A DNA stretch of 64,000 nt from BJHL01 sp040378885 (GTDB lineage: Bacteria > Planctomycetota > Phycisphaerae > Phycisphaerales > UBA1924). How positions within the stretch are numbered: the first letter of the stretch is position 1; each line of letters opens with the position of its first letter. Position numbers and translations under genes: made by a program. Below are positions 50,642 through 60,056 of the stretch, one piece after another. Below the pieces are notes generated by a model. The model saw only the letters and a program-made list of their open reading frames with translations, ran no database searches and was not told the origin of the DNA. The stretch spans positions 1 through 64,000 of the forward strand of contig JBKDAN010000052.1 in assembly GCA_046316615.1 (NCBI GenBank), given 5' to 3'.

Positions 50642-52117
50642 GTGCGTGAGCGTCCGGTATCGCGCGCCAACATTCCCCTGTTTGCCTGTCCCGCAAGGCT
50701 GCGCACGTTCACGCGAGCCCGACTTGGGCGATCACTCGCAAGTGTCGATATTTTCGCTGTGCTGCGTCTGCTGCTCCAACACGCGCGACCGGGAATGGAA
50801 GTCGCTCTGGCGATTCACCATCCGGGCAATCCGGATGTCGTGTTGTTACGTGAGGGGGCTGCGCTGGATGCGTATTCGATACCGCACCTGCAGCAACTGG
50901 GTATTCATGAAGTGTGGATTCGGTATCCGGGGCTCGAACACCTGGTGCGGTATGTTGATCCACAGTTGATGGCGAACTATCGCTCGCTCACGACGCGCGT
51001 GGGCAATGTGATTGATCAGGCGATGGTGCGCAACACGGTGGAGATTGACTTCTACGCGTGCAAGAAGGCTCTGCTGAGCGTGACGCGACATCTTGCGGAG
51101 AACCCGCAGAGCGCGCTCTGGATTTCGCAGGTGGCGCACGCGGACAAGCCGTTTGTGCGGCACTGCGGCAATGTCGCGGCGCTGAGTCTGATGATGGGTA
51201 TGCGGCTGGATTTCTATCTGGTGCGCGAGCGCAAGACGTTGCCTGCGGGACGAGCGAAGGACCTCACGAGTCTGGGCATCGGCGCGCTGTTGCATGATGT
51301 GGGCATGCTGCGGATTCCGCAGCCCGCACTGGACCGATACAACGCGACGCTGGACACAAGTGATCCGGAATGGCGCACGCACACGGCGCTGGGATACGAC
51401 ATGGTGCGCGGAGTGCTTGATCCGACGGCGGCGATCATCGCGCTGTACCATCACCAGGCTTGGGACGGGACAGGTTTCCCGGAGCGCCCCAGCTTGCGCG
51501 GCGGCACACGGCCCGCGGCAGAGCGTGACGTGCACGTGCTTGCTCGCATTGTGGCGGCAGCGGAGCTGTTCTCGCGGATCAAGAACCCGGCGCACGCTCC
51601 GGGCAGCAGCGCGAAAGACTTGCCGACGCTGCCGACGGTGCGGGCGCTCAAGCTCATGCTCGCGGAAGCGACCCGCAAGAAAGTTGATCCCGTTGTGTTC
51701 AAGGCACTCATGAGCGTGGTGCCGGCGTATGCGCCAGGCTCGGTGGTGCGACTGAGCGACGGGCGCGATGCGGTAGTGACGAGCTGGCATGTGAACGCTC
51801 CGTGTCGGCCCACGGTGGAAATTCTGCACGAGATTGAGCCGCGGCCGCAGAAGCAGCGCGGCAAGGTTGTGCGGATTGATCTGCGTGAGCTCAAAGAGCT
51901 TTCGATTGTCGCGACAGATGGCGAGGACGTGAGTCAGGACAACTTCGAGCCGGCTGAACCCGGTGAGTTTGACCTGCTCTCGCTATATCGCTCGATGGAG
52001 AATCGTGCGCACGGAGATCTCAAGGCGGATGCTGGCGAGGACGTGCCGCACGAGCCTGTTGCAGACGCGCCAACGCCTGAGACTCATGATGACACGCCAC
52101 CCGCGCAGGCGGCGTGA
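50642..52117 (+). CDS. HD-GYP-type phosphohydrolase with degenerate GYP motif
   Basis: Up to 491 residues; the start is uncertain. The family-like N-terminus LLLQHARPGMEVALAIHHPG suggests GTG 50759, although the frame opens at GTG 50642. The N-terminal part resembles the domain seen before many HD-GYP modules (NPDVVLLREGAALDAYSIPH). The HD domain has HADKPFVRHCGNVAALSLMM, GALLHDVGMLRIPQPAL (HD pair), YHHQAWDGTGFPERP with GFP instead of GYP, and HVLARIVAAAELFSRI. The C-terminus has a PilZ-like or linker region and an acidic tail. It may hydrolyse c-di-GMP or have become a binding protein. Confidence 0.8.
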   Translation: MRERPVSRANIPLFACPARLRTFTRARLGRSLASVDIFAVLRLLLQHARPGMEVALAIHHPGNPDVVLLREGAALDAYSIPHLQQLGIHEVWIRYPGLEHLVRYVDPQLMANYRSLTTRVGNVIDQAMVRNTVEIDFYACKKALLSVTRHLAENPQSALWISQVAHADKPFVRHCGNVAALSLMMGMRLDFYLVRERKTLPAGRAKDLTSLGIGALLHDVGMLRIPQPALDRYNATLDTSDPEWRTHTALGYDMVRGVLDPTAAIIALYHHQAWDGTGFPERPSLRGGTRPAAERDVHVLARIVAAAELFSRIKNPAHAPGSSAKDLPTLPTVRALKLMLAEATRKKVDPVVFKALMSVVPAYAPGSVVRLSDGRDAVVTSWHVNAPCRPTVEILHEIEPRPQKQRGKVVRIDLRELKELSIVATDGEDVSQDNFEPAEPGEFDLLSLYRSMENRAHGDLKADAGEDVPHEPVADAPTPETHDDTPPAQAA

Positions 52118-52132
52118 ACGAATCAACGAAAA

Positions 52133-52158
52133 AACCCGCGATTGCTCGCGGGTTCTTT
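52133..52158. terminator. Bidirectional terminator
   Basis: AACCCGCGA (52133-52141) pairs with TCGCGGGTT (52146-52154) around TTGC. TTCTTTC follows on the plus strand and GAAAAAA precedes it, so it can also serve the convergent minus-strand gene. Confidence 0.82.
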
Positions 52159-52212
52159 CATTGATTGAAGTCACTTGATCACTGACTGCGTGTCAGCAAT
52201 CAGTCTCCGGAA

Positions 52213-55200
52213 TCAAGGCGTCGGACGACCGAAGAAGATGTCGCCGAATCCGCCGCCACCGATCTGGTCGGCGTTGTAGATGTACTGCGCATCGAGAGCC
52301 TTCTCGATACGGATCTTGGCTTCGGAGAGGTGGGCGTAGGAGTAGGGGTCCAGACCGCTGCTGTCCTTGCCGTCCTTGCCGATGATGCCCGTGATCTTGT
52401 CGACAAGCTGGCGCAGCTCCTTGGTCGCGAGGTTGCTGACGGGCTTGGCGACTTCGCCGAAGGAACCACCCGGCAGGCTGAGGTCGATCATGCGATCGAT
52501 GTACTCACGCTGCAGGTTGCGGCGCAGGCTGCTGACGTAGGGCTTGCGGACGCTCGCGCCGCTGGGGCCCTTGTCGAGCTCCTTCCACGTCTCGTTGCCG
52601 ATGGTGTCGAAGAGCTCGGGCAGCGTGAAGGCATCGTCGCCGCTTGCGATGCGGAACTCGTTGTCGAAGACACGGCGCACGGTGGTGGGGTTCAGGAGCA
52701 TCGTCATGACGCTGGCCTGCATGCCGCCGATGCGGTCGTGAATCGGGAAGGCGTTTTCCTGCATCGCTTCGCTGAAGCCGCCGGCATCGAGCCACTTGTC
52801 GCTGCTCATGTACTCGAGCAGTTCGGGCGTGAGGCCATAGGACTCATCGAAGAAACTGTTTTCGATCGTGAACTTGAGCGCCTCACGCTGATCAGCGGCT
52901 GGCACGACGGTCAGGGGCTTGCGGTTGCCCGGGTCGCCCTTGAGGTCGCGGTTGACGAGGACGCCGCCGACCCAGTTGGCCATGGTGGTCACGCCGGTCA
53001 TCTGCATGCCCAGCGTGATCGTGTAGCCGCGGCGGACCTTGCTCCAGCTTTCGCCGTCCTTGATGAACTTGTCGAGCAGGCGAGAGCGGTGGTAGCGGGC
53101 GAGCTCCATGCGCTGCTGGCTCCACACGAGCGGGTCTTTGCCGAAGTCGTAGCGACGAGCGCGGGGGTCGGGACCCGTGGTGTCTTCGTCGGTGGCGTAG
53201 TCAAGGCCCGGCTCACCGACGCGCTTGAGCACGTCCTTGGTATCACCCGTGGTGTAGCCGTACTCGATGGCCCACATGTCGTAGACGCCGATGTCCTTCA
53301 TCGAGACGTCGCCCACCAGCTTGCCGTTTTCGACAACCATGTTGGGGCCGATGTAGTCCATGACGCTCGCGGCGAAGGGCTTCTGGCCCTTGACCTGCGC
53401 GCTGTTGATTTCGGCGATGGTGTACTGCGTGCTGGCCTTGAAGTTGTGACGCAGGCCCAGAGTGTGGCCCACTTCGTGCAGCACGAGGTCGCGCAGCAGC
53501 GGCTCGACGAACCAGGCGGGAATGCCGTCGAGTTCGGGAGCGGGCTTCTTCTTCTTGGCGTCCTTCTTCTCGTCCTTCTTGTCGTCGGCCTTGTCTTCCG
53601 CCTTATCGCCACCGTCGTTGTCGCCGTCCTGGGCGAGGCCGGCGGCTTCGTCGAAGGCGGCGTCATTGGTGAGCACTTCGGTTGCGAGGCGGAGCATGGC
53701 CATGTCAAAGGCCTTGCCGCGCGCGGCCATGCACAGGCCGTTGACCTGGCTGGTGCGATTGACGAGGCCGTCGAATTCCTGATCGCCCATCATGCGATCG
53801 ATGACGATGCCGCCATCTTGGCCCAGCAGGTCAGACTGCTCGTGCTTGGCGACAGCCATGGGGTGGCCGCCCCACGCCTGAATGCCGCGGCGAGCGCGCT
53901 CGGCGAGGATCATGGGGCGCTTGCCCGGATCAGCCAGGCGGACGCGCGGGTCCCACTGCGGACGGGTTTCGAGCCAGGCGAGGGTTTCGGGGCTCATGCC
54001 GTCCATGACGATTTCCGGCATGATTTCGTTGAACTGGGCCCAGAAGTAGCGAATCCAGCCGTCGGTGAGGACGACGTCGGCATCGAGGATCTGGCCGGTG
54101 AGCGGGTGCACGCGCGAGGGGCCGATGGCGGTGCCGATGTCATTGCTGAGCCAGCGAATGAAGTTGTACTTGACGTTTTCGGGGTCCTTGTCCATGTGGG
54201 CCCCGGTGACTTCATCCTGCTGATAGACCTCGATGGCATTCTGAATGCCGACCTGCTCGAAGGCCTTGTTCCAGCCCAGCACGCCTTCGCGCACGGCTTG
54301 GCGGTAACGGACGGGAATACGAGCGTCGAGATAGAAGACGATCGGTTCCTTGGGCGGGCTCATCGCGAGCTTGGGGTCGCGCTTTTCCAGGTGCCAGCGG
54401 TTGATGTAGCGGACCCACTTTTCCTTGTCGGTGAACTTGCCGAGGTCGCGGTAGACCGTGGTGAAGTAACCAACGCGGGCATCGGCGGAGCGGGGCTTGT
54501 AGGAAGGGTTGTCCTTGATGATGCTGATGCTGTAGTGGAACTCCTGCAGGCGGCCTTCGCGGTTGGGCATTTCGAAGGAGATTTCGTTGTTCTCTTCGAA
54601 GCTCTTGCAAACCTTGAGGGTCGCAACGCGGGTGTTGGAGCCGTTCATGCGAGCGCCGTAGAAGGATGCGGCGCGGTTGACGAAGAGGTCGCGCAGATCG
54701 ATGACGGGCTGGCCAGCGGGGCCCATGGTCAGAATCGGAATGTCGAGGATGACGCGATCGGTGAAGAGGTTCTGGACGCTGCTCTTGCTTTCCTGGTCGC
54801 CCGTGCTGCGGGTTTCGACGTTGGGCTCGATGAGCAGCAGGCGGTCGTTGACGCGCTTCCAGTAGACGTACATCTCGCCGAACTGCAGGCCGGCGTAGGT
54901 TTCGCCGCTGGCGACGGTGAGGGCGATGAAGTGGCGTTGGCCTTCCCAACCGCGCGGAAGTTCGGCGATGAGGCTGTGGTCCTTGTCTTTCTTCCAGAGC
55001 TTGTAGAGGGACTTGCCGCCGTCCGCGCTCTCGACCTCGGTGAAGCCCTTGCTGACTTCGGCCCAAGGACGGAAGTCAGGCTTTTCCTGGGCGGCGGCGG
55101 GCGGAGCATCTTGGGCGACGGCAAAGCCGGTCGAACCAGCGGCGAGCAAGAGGGCGGTGAGCCCGAACGACAGGGAAACCCTTCCGAGACCGCGTGCCAT
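52213..55200 (-). CDS. Exported metzincin-type zinc metallopeptidase (DUF4953/DUF5117-like)
   Basis: 995 residues from ATG 55200; GAAGGAG lies 6 bases upstream. Signal peptide: LTALLLAAGSTGFAVAQ. The N-terminal 300 residues are a beta-rich domain (HFIALTVASGETYAGLQFGE). The zinc site is LVLHEVGHTLGLRHNFKAS, an exact HExxHxxGxxH, and SVMDYIGPN supplies the Met-turn, so it is a metzincin. About 25 residues of Lys/Asp repeats (KAEDKADDKKDEKKDAKKKK) are inserted about 30 residues before the zinc helix. The C-terminal 330 residues are helical. It matches large zinc-dependent metalloproteases of the DUF4953/DUF5117 kind; the target is unknown. Confidence 0.88.
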   Translation of the reverse strand: MARGLGRVSLSFGLTALLLAAGSTGFAVAQDAPPAAAQEKPDFRPWAEVSKGFTEVESADGGKSLYKLWKKDKDHSLIAELPRGWEGQRHFIALTVASGETYAGLQFGEMYVYWKRVNDRLLLIEPNVETRSTGDQESKSSVQNLFTDRVILDIPILTMGPAGQPVIDLRDLFVNRAASFYGARMNGSNTRVATLKVCKSFEENNEISFEMPNREGRLQEFHYSISIIKDNPSYKPRSADARVGYFTTVYRDLGKFTDKEKWVRYINRWHLEKRDPKLAMSPPKEPIVFYLDARIPVRYRQAVREGVLGWNKAFEQVGIQNAIEVYQQDEVTGAHMDKDPENVKYNFIRWLSNDIGTAIGPSRVHPLTGQILDADVVLTDGWIRYFWAQFNEIMPEIVMDGMSPETLAWLETRPQWDPRVRLADPGKRPMILAERARRGIQAWGGHPMAVAKHEQSDLLGQDGGIVIDRMMGDQEFDGLVNRTSQVNGLCMAARGKAFDMAMLRLATEVLTNDAAFDEAAGLAQDGDNDGGDKAEDKADDKKDEKKDAKKKKPAPELDGIPAWFVEPLLRDLVLHEVGHTLGLRHNFKASTQYTIAEINSAQVKGQKPFAASVMDYIGPNMVVENGKLVGDVSMKDIGVYDMWAIEYGYTTGDTKDVLKRVGEPGLDYATDEDTTGPDPRARRYDFGKDPLVWSQQRMELARYHRSRLLDKFIKDGESWSKVRRGYTITLGMQMTGVTTMANWVGGVLVNRDLKGDPGNRKPLTVVPAADQREALKFTIENSFFDESYGLTPELLEYMSSDKWLDAGGFSEAMQENAFPIHDRIGGMQASVMTMLLNPTTVRRVFDNEFRIASGDDAFTLPELFDTIGNETWKELDKGPSGASVRKPYVSSLRRNLQREYIDRMIDLSLPGGSFGEVAKPVSNLATKELRQLVDKITGIIGKDGKDSSGLDPYSYAHLSEAKIRIEKALDAQYIYNADQIGGGGFGDIFFGRPTP

Positions 55201-55500
55201 GAAAAACTCCTTCGCGCGAAGCGCGGACAGCGAGACGAACCGACCACCCATCAGCGACAGAAACCGCCGAGGACCTGCACAAAGTAGCCGACAGGCGCAC
55301 AAATGCCGGACGAAAGTCGCGCGACAAATGCCACCACGCCCGGGCCACCCCGGCGAGCAGAAGGTTCTTCGCAAGTGGGTTGCCGGGCGTTTCTGGGTAT
55401 AGCACGAGAAATAGCCGCCCGTCGACGGTGACGGGCTGACCACCGGGTTTTCTGGGGAGGATGACGGACCAGCGGACTGCCGACTTCGGGCCTGCGACTA
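55201..55500. other. Intergenic region between the metallopeptidase and flagellin genes
   Basis: 300 bases, no gene supported. It should contain the promoter and leader of the minus-strand metallopeptidase gene; beyond the ribosome-binding site GAAGGAG I see no clear motif. Confidence 0.4.
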
Positions 55501-56337
55501 TCAACGCCCGCCGGGGCTGACGGCGCCGAGGAGGTTGAGCACCGTGTCACGCTGCAGGTTGATCGCGATTTCGCGGGTGGCGATGCTGGTTTGCTGGATG
55601 AGCTGCGCGCGGACGAGGCGGGCGGTTTCAGAGGCGTAGTCGGTATCTTCGATGGCGCTCCTCGCACCGGTCAGGCTTTCGAGTTCAACCATCAGCGTGC
55701 GCTGCTGGCTGTCGATCTGCTGGCCTCGGGCGCCGATGGCGGCGCGACGGCCCGTGCTGCCCTTCTGGGCGGCGTCGACGACTTTCTGCGCGGTTTCGAG
55801 ATCGCCGTTGATGAGATTGAGTTTGCCGCCGCGTTGCAGGTCTTTGAGCGAGAAGGTGACTTGCTCGCCGTTCACGGTTTCGGAGACGGAGCCTTCGGCG
55901 AAGATGTTGCGGCCGCCGAAGAGCTGTTCGCCGCGGAAGGTGTAGGTGTTGGAGACGAACTGCATGCCTTGCAGTGCCCCATCGAGGGCGGTTTGCAGGC
56001 CTTCGCGTTCTTCGTCGCTCATCGCGCCGCGATTGGCGGCGGCGACGACGAGGCTTTGCAATTCGATGTAGGCATCGGCGAAGGCAGACTCGCCACCATC
56101 GAGGGCATCGAGGCGGATGCGTTCAAAGTCGAGGTTCTTGATCTGCTTCTGGAGCGTGCGTTCCTGCGCGCTCATGGCGTCGACGGCGACTGCGCCGGCT
56201 GGGTCGTCGGCGGCGCGGTTGATGCGCTTGCCGGTGGCGAGCTTGGTGAGGGAATCGTTGACCTCGCGCGTGGAGCGAGCGATGGCCGCATTGCTGGCCA
56301 TGACGCGCGTCTCAACGTTGAGAGAGATTCCCCGCAT
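55501..56337 (-). CDS. Flagellin-family protein without a variable central domain
   Basis: 278 residues from ATG 56337 (MRGISLNVETRVMASNAAIA). The N-terminal coiled-coil has SLTKLATGKRINRAADDPAG, the flagellin/FlgL signature, and NLDFERIRLDALDGGESAFA. The C-terminal part has LTGARSAIEDTDYASETARL followed by VRAQLIQQTSIATREIAINL, the matching D0/D1 helix. Between them are only about 130 residues, so the exposed D2/D3 domains are missing. It could be a minor flagellin, or a hook-associated protein. No other flagellar gene is in the window. Confidence 0.85.
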   Translation of the reverse strand: MRGISLNVETRVMASNAAIARSTREVNDSLTKLATGKRINRAADDPAGAVAVDAMSAQERTLQKQIKNLDFERIRLDALDGGESAFADAYIELQSLVVAAANRGAMSDEEREGLQTALDGALQGMQFVSNTYTFRGEQLFGGRNIFAEGSVSETVNGEQVTFSLKDLQRGGKLNLINGDLETAQKVVDAAQKGSTGRRAAIGARGQQIDSQQRTLMVELESLTGARSAIEDTDYASETARLVRAQLIQQTSIATREIAINLQRDTVLNLLGAVSPGGR

Positions 56338-56423
56338 GAGAGGGTCATCGGCGGTTTGCGGACGCGGATGAAGCGTGACCGCTCCCTCCAACCCGCGCAG
56401 ACGACATAAACGGTACAGACAGA

Positions 56424-57320
56424 CTACTCGACCTCGAGCACCGTCGGTCCAAACTCGCTCTCCCACACGCTCTGGTCTGGCCGTTGAAACGCACTTTCAC
56501 CAAAGATTGGATTCGCCACTGGTCGCACGTTCCACACGCGCAGCGAAGGCGTCGGACCGGTGTCTTGGAACTCCCATCGTCGGGCAAGGAGTGATTCCAT
56601 GTCGATGAACACGCGCACGCGCTCGGTTGAGTCGCCCAGCGGTCGATTGCCTGCGATCACCACGCATGCGTGTCCATTGATGTTGGCTCCACCCTCCACG
56701 ACAGCGTCCGCGAGCTGCAACGCCCCAACTCTCAATTGGTAGTCAGTACCGAGCAAACTCATCACCCAGCCCGATGTGCGGCCGCACACGTCAAATGCAC
56801 CTGAAATGGCTCGGCGAAGTTCTTGCTGTTCGACTTCGTCCTTGCCGACAGTCCACATGGATTGCGCCAGCGGGTCGCTGGAGCTTTTCCAGATTCGATA
56901 CGACAAGCGCTGGTTGTTCAACATGGGTCGTCCCGCTCCGTAGCGGTAATCCGACGCATACGAACCCAGAAAACCATGCTGGTCATAGCGGAACTGATAG
57001 CCGCCATCTCGCGCGTATCGGAGGTTCCATGCCGCAAGCGATACTCGCTTATCGCTGCCCATGTGTTCAGCGATGATGCCGCGTTCCTCGTATGTGGTCA
57101 ATCCTCTGTATTGCTCGGCGGACTTATCCAGCCACTCTTGCGCCGAGCGTACTGACGCCTTTGCGGCGAGCGACGGCTCCGCCGCGAGCGGCGAGACCTT
57201 CACGTCTTTCCACGGCGCGGGGACCGGGTAATTCCGTGGCTTCACGCAACCAGCCAGTGCGATCGCTGCGACACTGATCAGTGCGACATTCCTTCTAACC
57301 CGATTGAATTGACGCTGCAT
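56424..57320 (-). CDS. Lipoprotein of unknown function
   Basis: 298 residues from ATG 57320, preferred because AAGGGGG lies 5 bases upstream; ATG 57335 is the alternative. MQRQFNRVRRNVALISVAAI with ALAGC is a lipoprotein signal. The mature part has AQEWLDKSAEQYRGLTTYEE, RGIIAEHMGSDKRVSLAAWN, YQFRYDQHG, and a later VFIDMESLLARRWEFQDTG, which together resemble LolA/DUF2092-type outer-membrane lipoprotein carriers (half-barrel strands, weak match). It lies between the flagellin and fucose-synthase genes on the same strand. Confidence 0.65.
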   Translation of the reverse strand: MQRQFNRVRRNVALISVAAIALAGCVKPRNYPVPAPWKDVKVSPLAAEPSLAAKASVRSAQEWLDKSAEQYRGLTTYEERGIIAEHMGSDKRVSLAAWNLRYARDGGYQFRYDQHGFLGSYASDYRYGAGRPMLNNQRLSYRIWKSSSDPLAQSMWTVGKDEVEQQELRRAISGAFDVCGRTSGWVMSLLGTDYQLRVGALQLADAVVEGGANINGHACVVIAGNRPLGDSTERVRVFIDMESLLARRWEFQDTGPTPSLRVWNVRPVANPIFGESAFQRPDQSVWESEFGPTVLEVE

Positions 57321-57341
57321 GCTTGCCCCCTTCATGTCACG

Positions 57342-58328
57342 TTACTTGTTCTGCTCACGATACCACGCGATCGTACGTTTGAGCCCGTCTTCGAAGCCCA
57401 CCTGAGCTCTCCAGCCCAACAGTTGCTGAGCGCGCTGCACATCAAGGCAGCGGCGCGGCTGGCCGTCGGGCTTGGTGGGGTCCCACGCGATATCGCCCTG
57501 GAAGCCGGTGAGTTTGACGATGAGCTCGACGAGGTTCTTGATGGTGATCTCAAAGCCTGCGCCGAGGTTGATGGGTGTGGGTTCGCGCATCACTTCGGCG
57601 GCGCGGATGATGCCCTCAGCAGCGTCGTCCACGTAGAGGAATTCTCGGCTCGCGCTGCCTGTGCCCCAGACGGGCAGGGACTTGTCGCCACGCTGCTGGG
57701 CTTCGACGCACTTGCGGATGAGCGCGGGGATGACGTGGCTGCTTTCGAGGTCGAAGTTGTCCCAGGGGCCGTAGAGGTTCACGGGCAGGACATAGGCGGA
57801 TTGCATGCCGTATTGCAGCTTGTATGCGTCGAGCATCTGCCAAGCGGCTTTCTTGGCGACGCCGTAAGGCGCGTTGGTCTCTTCGGGATAGCCGTCCCAG
57901 ACTTCGTCTTCACGGAAGGGGACCTTCGCGAACTTGGGGTAGGCACAGATCGTACCGGTCTGCACAAACACGCCGCCACGCTCAATGAGGCCGTCGAGGC
58001 GGGCGTGTTCGATGAGGTGGAGCGACATGGCCATATTGGCAAAGAAGTAACGGCCCGGGTTTTTGCGGTTGGCGCCGATGCCACCGACTTCGGCGGCGAG
58101 GTGCAGGATGACGTCGGCCTTGGCGTTGGGAAAGGCGTTGCGATACATGCGCGCGACGCTGGCATTGTCGGTCAGGTCGACATCTTTGCGGCGCGGAATG
58201 TAGATGTGTTCTTCCTTCACGCCGCGTGCGAGAAGGCGCTGCTTGACGTGACGGCCCAGAAAGCCAGCGCCGCCAGTGACGATGATGCGCTTGCCGGCGA
58301 GGGGTGAAGAGGTGGGAAGCGTGGTCAT
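57342..58328 (-). CDS. fcl: GDP-L-fucose synthase-like NAD-dependent epimerase
   Basis: 328 residues from ATG 58328. Landmarks: RIIVTGGAGFLGRHVKQRLL (NADP), HLAAEVGGIGANRKNPGRYF, the catalytic region QTGTICAYPKFAKVPFRED, ETNAPYGVAKKAAWQMLDAY (YxxxK), PVNLYGPWDNFDLESSHVIP and WGTGSASREFLYVDDAAEGI. These fit GDP-4-keto-6-deoxymannose epimerase/reductase, giving GDP-L-fucose. Compared with relatives, Ser in the SSCIYP position is Thr (TGTICAYP). It diverges from the flippase gene, so this is likely part of a surface polysaccharide locus. Confidence 0.9.
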   Translation of the reverse strand: MTTLPTSSPLAGKRIIVTGGAGFLGRHVKQRLLARGVKEEHIYIPRRKDVDLTDNASVARMYRNAFPNAKADVILHLAAEVGGIGANRKNPGRYFFANMAMSLHLIEHARLDGLIERGGVFVQTGTICAYPKFAKVPFREDEVWDGYPEETNAPYGVAKKAAWQMLDAYKLQYGMQSAYVLPVNLYGPWDNFDLESSHVIPALIRKCVEAQQRGDKSLPVWGTGSASREFLYVDDAAEGIIRAAEVMREPTPINLGAGFEITIKNLVELIVKLTGFQGDIAWDPTKPDGQPRRCLDVQRAQQLLGWRAQVGFEDGLKRTIAWYREQNK

Positions 58329-58435
58329 GGGTGAATCTTTCGCGTGGAAAGCACGAGAGATGGGGCAAAGGGGCGTGAATCGCTTTGAAGAGGTTATAGT
58401 GACGCACGGGGATGGCGTCGGTGTGTGAATGATCG

Positions 58436-60055
58436 ATGAGTGACAGTCAGGCACAGACAGGTGAGACGACGAGTCAGCCCCAGACCGAAGCTCTGGGAGC
58501 ACGGGTCGGCCATGGCATGGCGTGGATGGTGGTCGCGGCGATCGCGAACAAGTTGCTGACGTCGATTGCGCAGATTGTGCTGGGGTGGAAGCTGGATCCT
58601 GAGGATTTCAGCGTGTATGCGGTGGCGACGGGCGTGGCGGGGTTCGTGGCAGTGTGTAAGGAAGCCGGGATGCGTGAGCTGCTGGTGCAGCGTGGGCGCG
58701 AACGCTTCGATGATCTTTCAGGACCTGCCTTCTGGCTCGCCTTCTGGTACAACATGGTGGTGGCGGCGTTGATTGGCATCATTGCCTATCCATTGTCGCT
58801 GCACCTCGATAAGCCTGAGTTCGCGATGGTGGTGCTTGTGCTTGGCATTGCACTGCCGGTGGGGACGGTTGGTGGAATATTGGGGAGCAAGTTAAGGAAT
58901 GACCTGAACTTCTCGGTCTCCAGCAAAATTGCTGTGGGGGTCAACCTGGTGCGGCAGACCAGCAGCATCGGATTTGCGCTTGGTGGGATGGGCGCGCTCG
59001 CGCTTGCGATTCCCGCCGTGCTCGCCGCGGCATACGAATCGATCGCCTCTTCGCGCGTCAGCAAGATCAACCTGTGGAAGAAGCCCGCACGGACGCAGGA
59101 ATGGCCCGCACTGTTTCGTGATAGTCGCTGGCTGATGTTCGCATCGCTTTCAAATTTTGCCGTGGACTGGGGTCCGTTTGTCATGTTGCTGCCACTGGGG
59201 TTGCTGACGGCTGAGCAGAACGGGCAGTTTTACTTTGGATATTCCATCACGGCGCAGGTTGGTGTGTTGCTGGGCGTCAGTGTGTTGCTGGTGCTCACGC
59301 CCGCGTTGACGCGGATGGCGCATGACCCGGCACGACTTCGACACGCGGTGCTTCGCAGCATGCGAACGCTGATGCTGGTTGCGAGCATCGCGAGCCTCGG
59401 ACTTTCGGCGTGCATGCCCGCGCTGGAGAGCTTGCTGTGGCACGGCAAGTGGGAACCGTCAGTCTGGGCGACGGTCATTCTGGGCATCTTCTTCCCGTGG
59501 CGCATCACGTTCGGGCTGACGGCCGCCATCTTGCTGGCACAGGGTCGATTCAAGCTCTACTCGTGGCTGACGCTGTTGGAAGGCGCCGGGCTGACGGCCA
59601 GTTGCTGCTTCGCTGCGTGGATTGAAGGTTCGGCGACAAGTGTGGCGATCGGGGGAGGACTGTGGCTGTTTGTCAGTCGTGCGGTGATCTGCATGTGGGT
59701 CTGCAAGCAATTGCAACTGCCGCGGCGCGAGCTTGCGGTGGCGATGGGAAGTACGTGGATCATCGCGATCGCGGCGGGGGCGGCGGGCTGGTCGGCGGAT
59801 CATTTCCTGCCGATTCGACAGGTGCTGCCGCAATACATGCCGCTGGGGTCAGATGCGGTCAAGCTCATGATCGCGGATGCGGTACGGGTGGGCGTGGCGG
59901 GGACGGTGACAAGCGTGCTTTTCCTGGCGCTCGCTCGCGTGTTCCTGCATGAAGCCCTGAAAGATGTTGTGCGGGTTGCGCCGATGAAAGTTCGTCGGAT
60001 CATGGGGATCATCTGCGGCGTGCGCCCAGATGAGCAGACCGAGAGCGCAGCGTGA
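58436..60055 (+). CDS. Polysaccharide flippase (Wzx/MATE-like)
   Basis: 539 residues with about 12-14 hydrophobic segments. The N-terminal part ALGARVGHGMAWMVVAAIAN, ELLVQRGRERFDDLSGPAFW and later NFAVDWGPFVMLLPLGLLTA follow the oligosaccharide flippase (MVF/MOP exporter) pattern. It would carry lipid-linked glycan repeat units across the inner membrane. The next gene starts 1 base after the stop codon (60057), so the two are probably co-translated. The divergent fcl gene supports a polysaccharide role. Confidence 0.85.
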   Translation: MSDSQAQTGETTSQPQTEALGARVGHGMAWMVVAAIANKLLTSIAQIVLGWKLDPEDFSVYAVATGVAGFVAVCKEAGMRELLVQRGRERFDDLSGPAFWLAFWYNMVVAALIGIIAYPLSLHLDKPEFAMVVLVLGIALPVGTVGGILGSKLRNDLNFSVSSKIAVGVNLVRQTSSIGFALGGMGALALAIPAVLAAAYESIASSRVSKINLWKKPARTQEWPALFRDSRWLMFASLSNFAVDWGPFVMLLPLGLLTAEQNGQFYFGYSITAQVGVLLGVSVLLVLTPALTRMAHDPARLRHAVLRSMRTLMLVASIASLGLSACMPALESLLWHGKWEPSVWATVILGIFFPWRITFGLTAAILLAQGRFKLYSWLTLLEGAGLTASCCFAAWIEGSATSVAIGGGLWLFVSRAVICMWVCKQLQLPRRELAVAMGSTWIIAIAAGAAGWSADHFLPIRQVLPQYMPLGSDAVKLMIADAVRVGVAGTVTSVLFLALARVFLHEALKDVVRVAPMKVRRIMGIICGVRPDEQTESAA

Positions 60056-60056
60056 C

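Noticed and set aside
52330..55287. Long plus-strand frame (985 codons) opposite the metallopeptidase gene
   Set aside because: It mirrors a clearly real gene in a GC-rich genome; its translation is Ala/Val/Asp/Gly-rich without domains.
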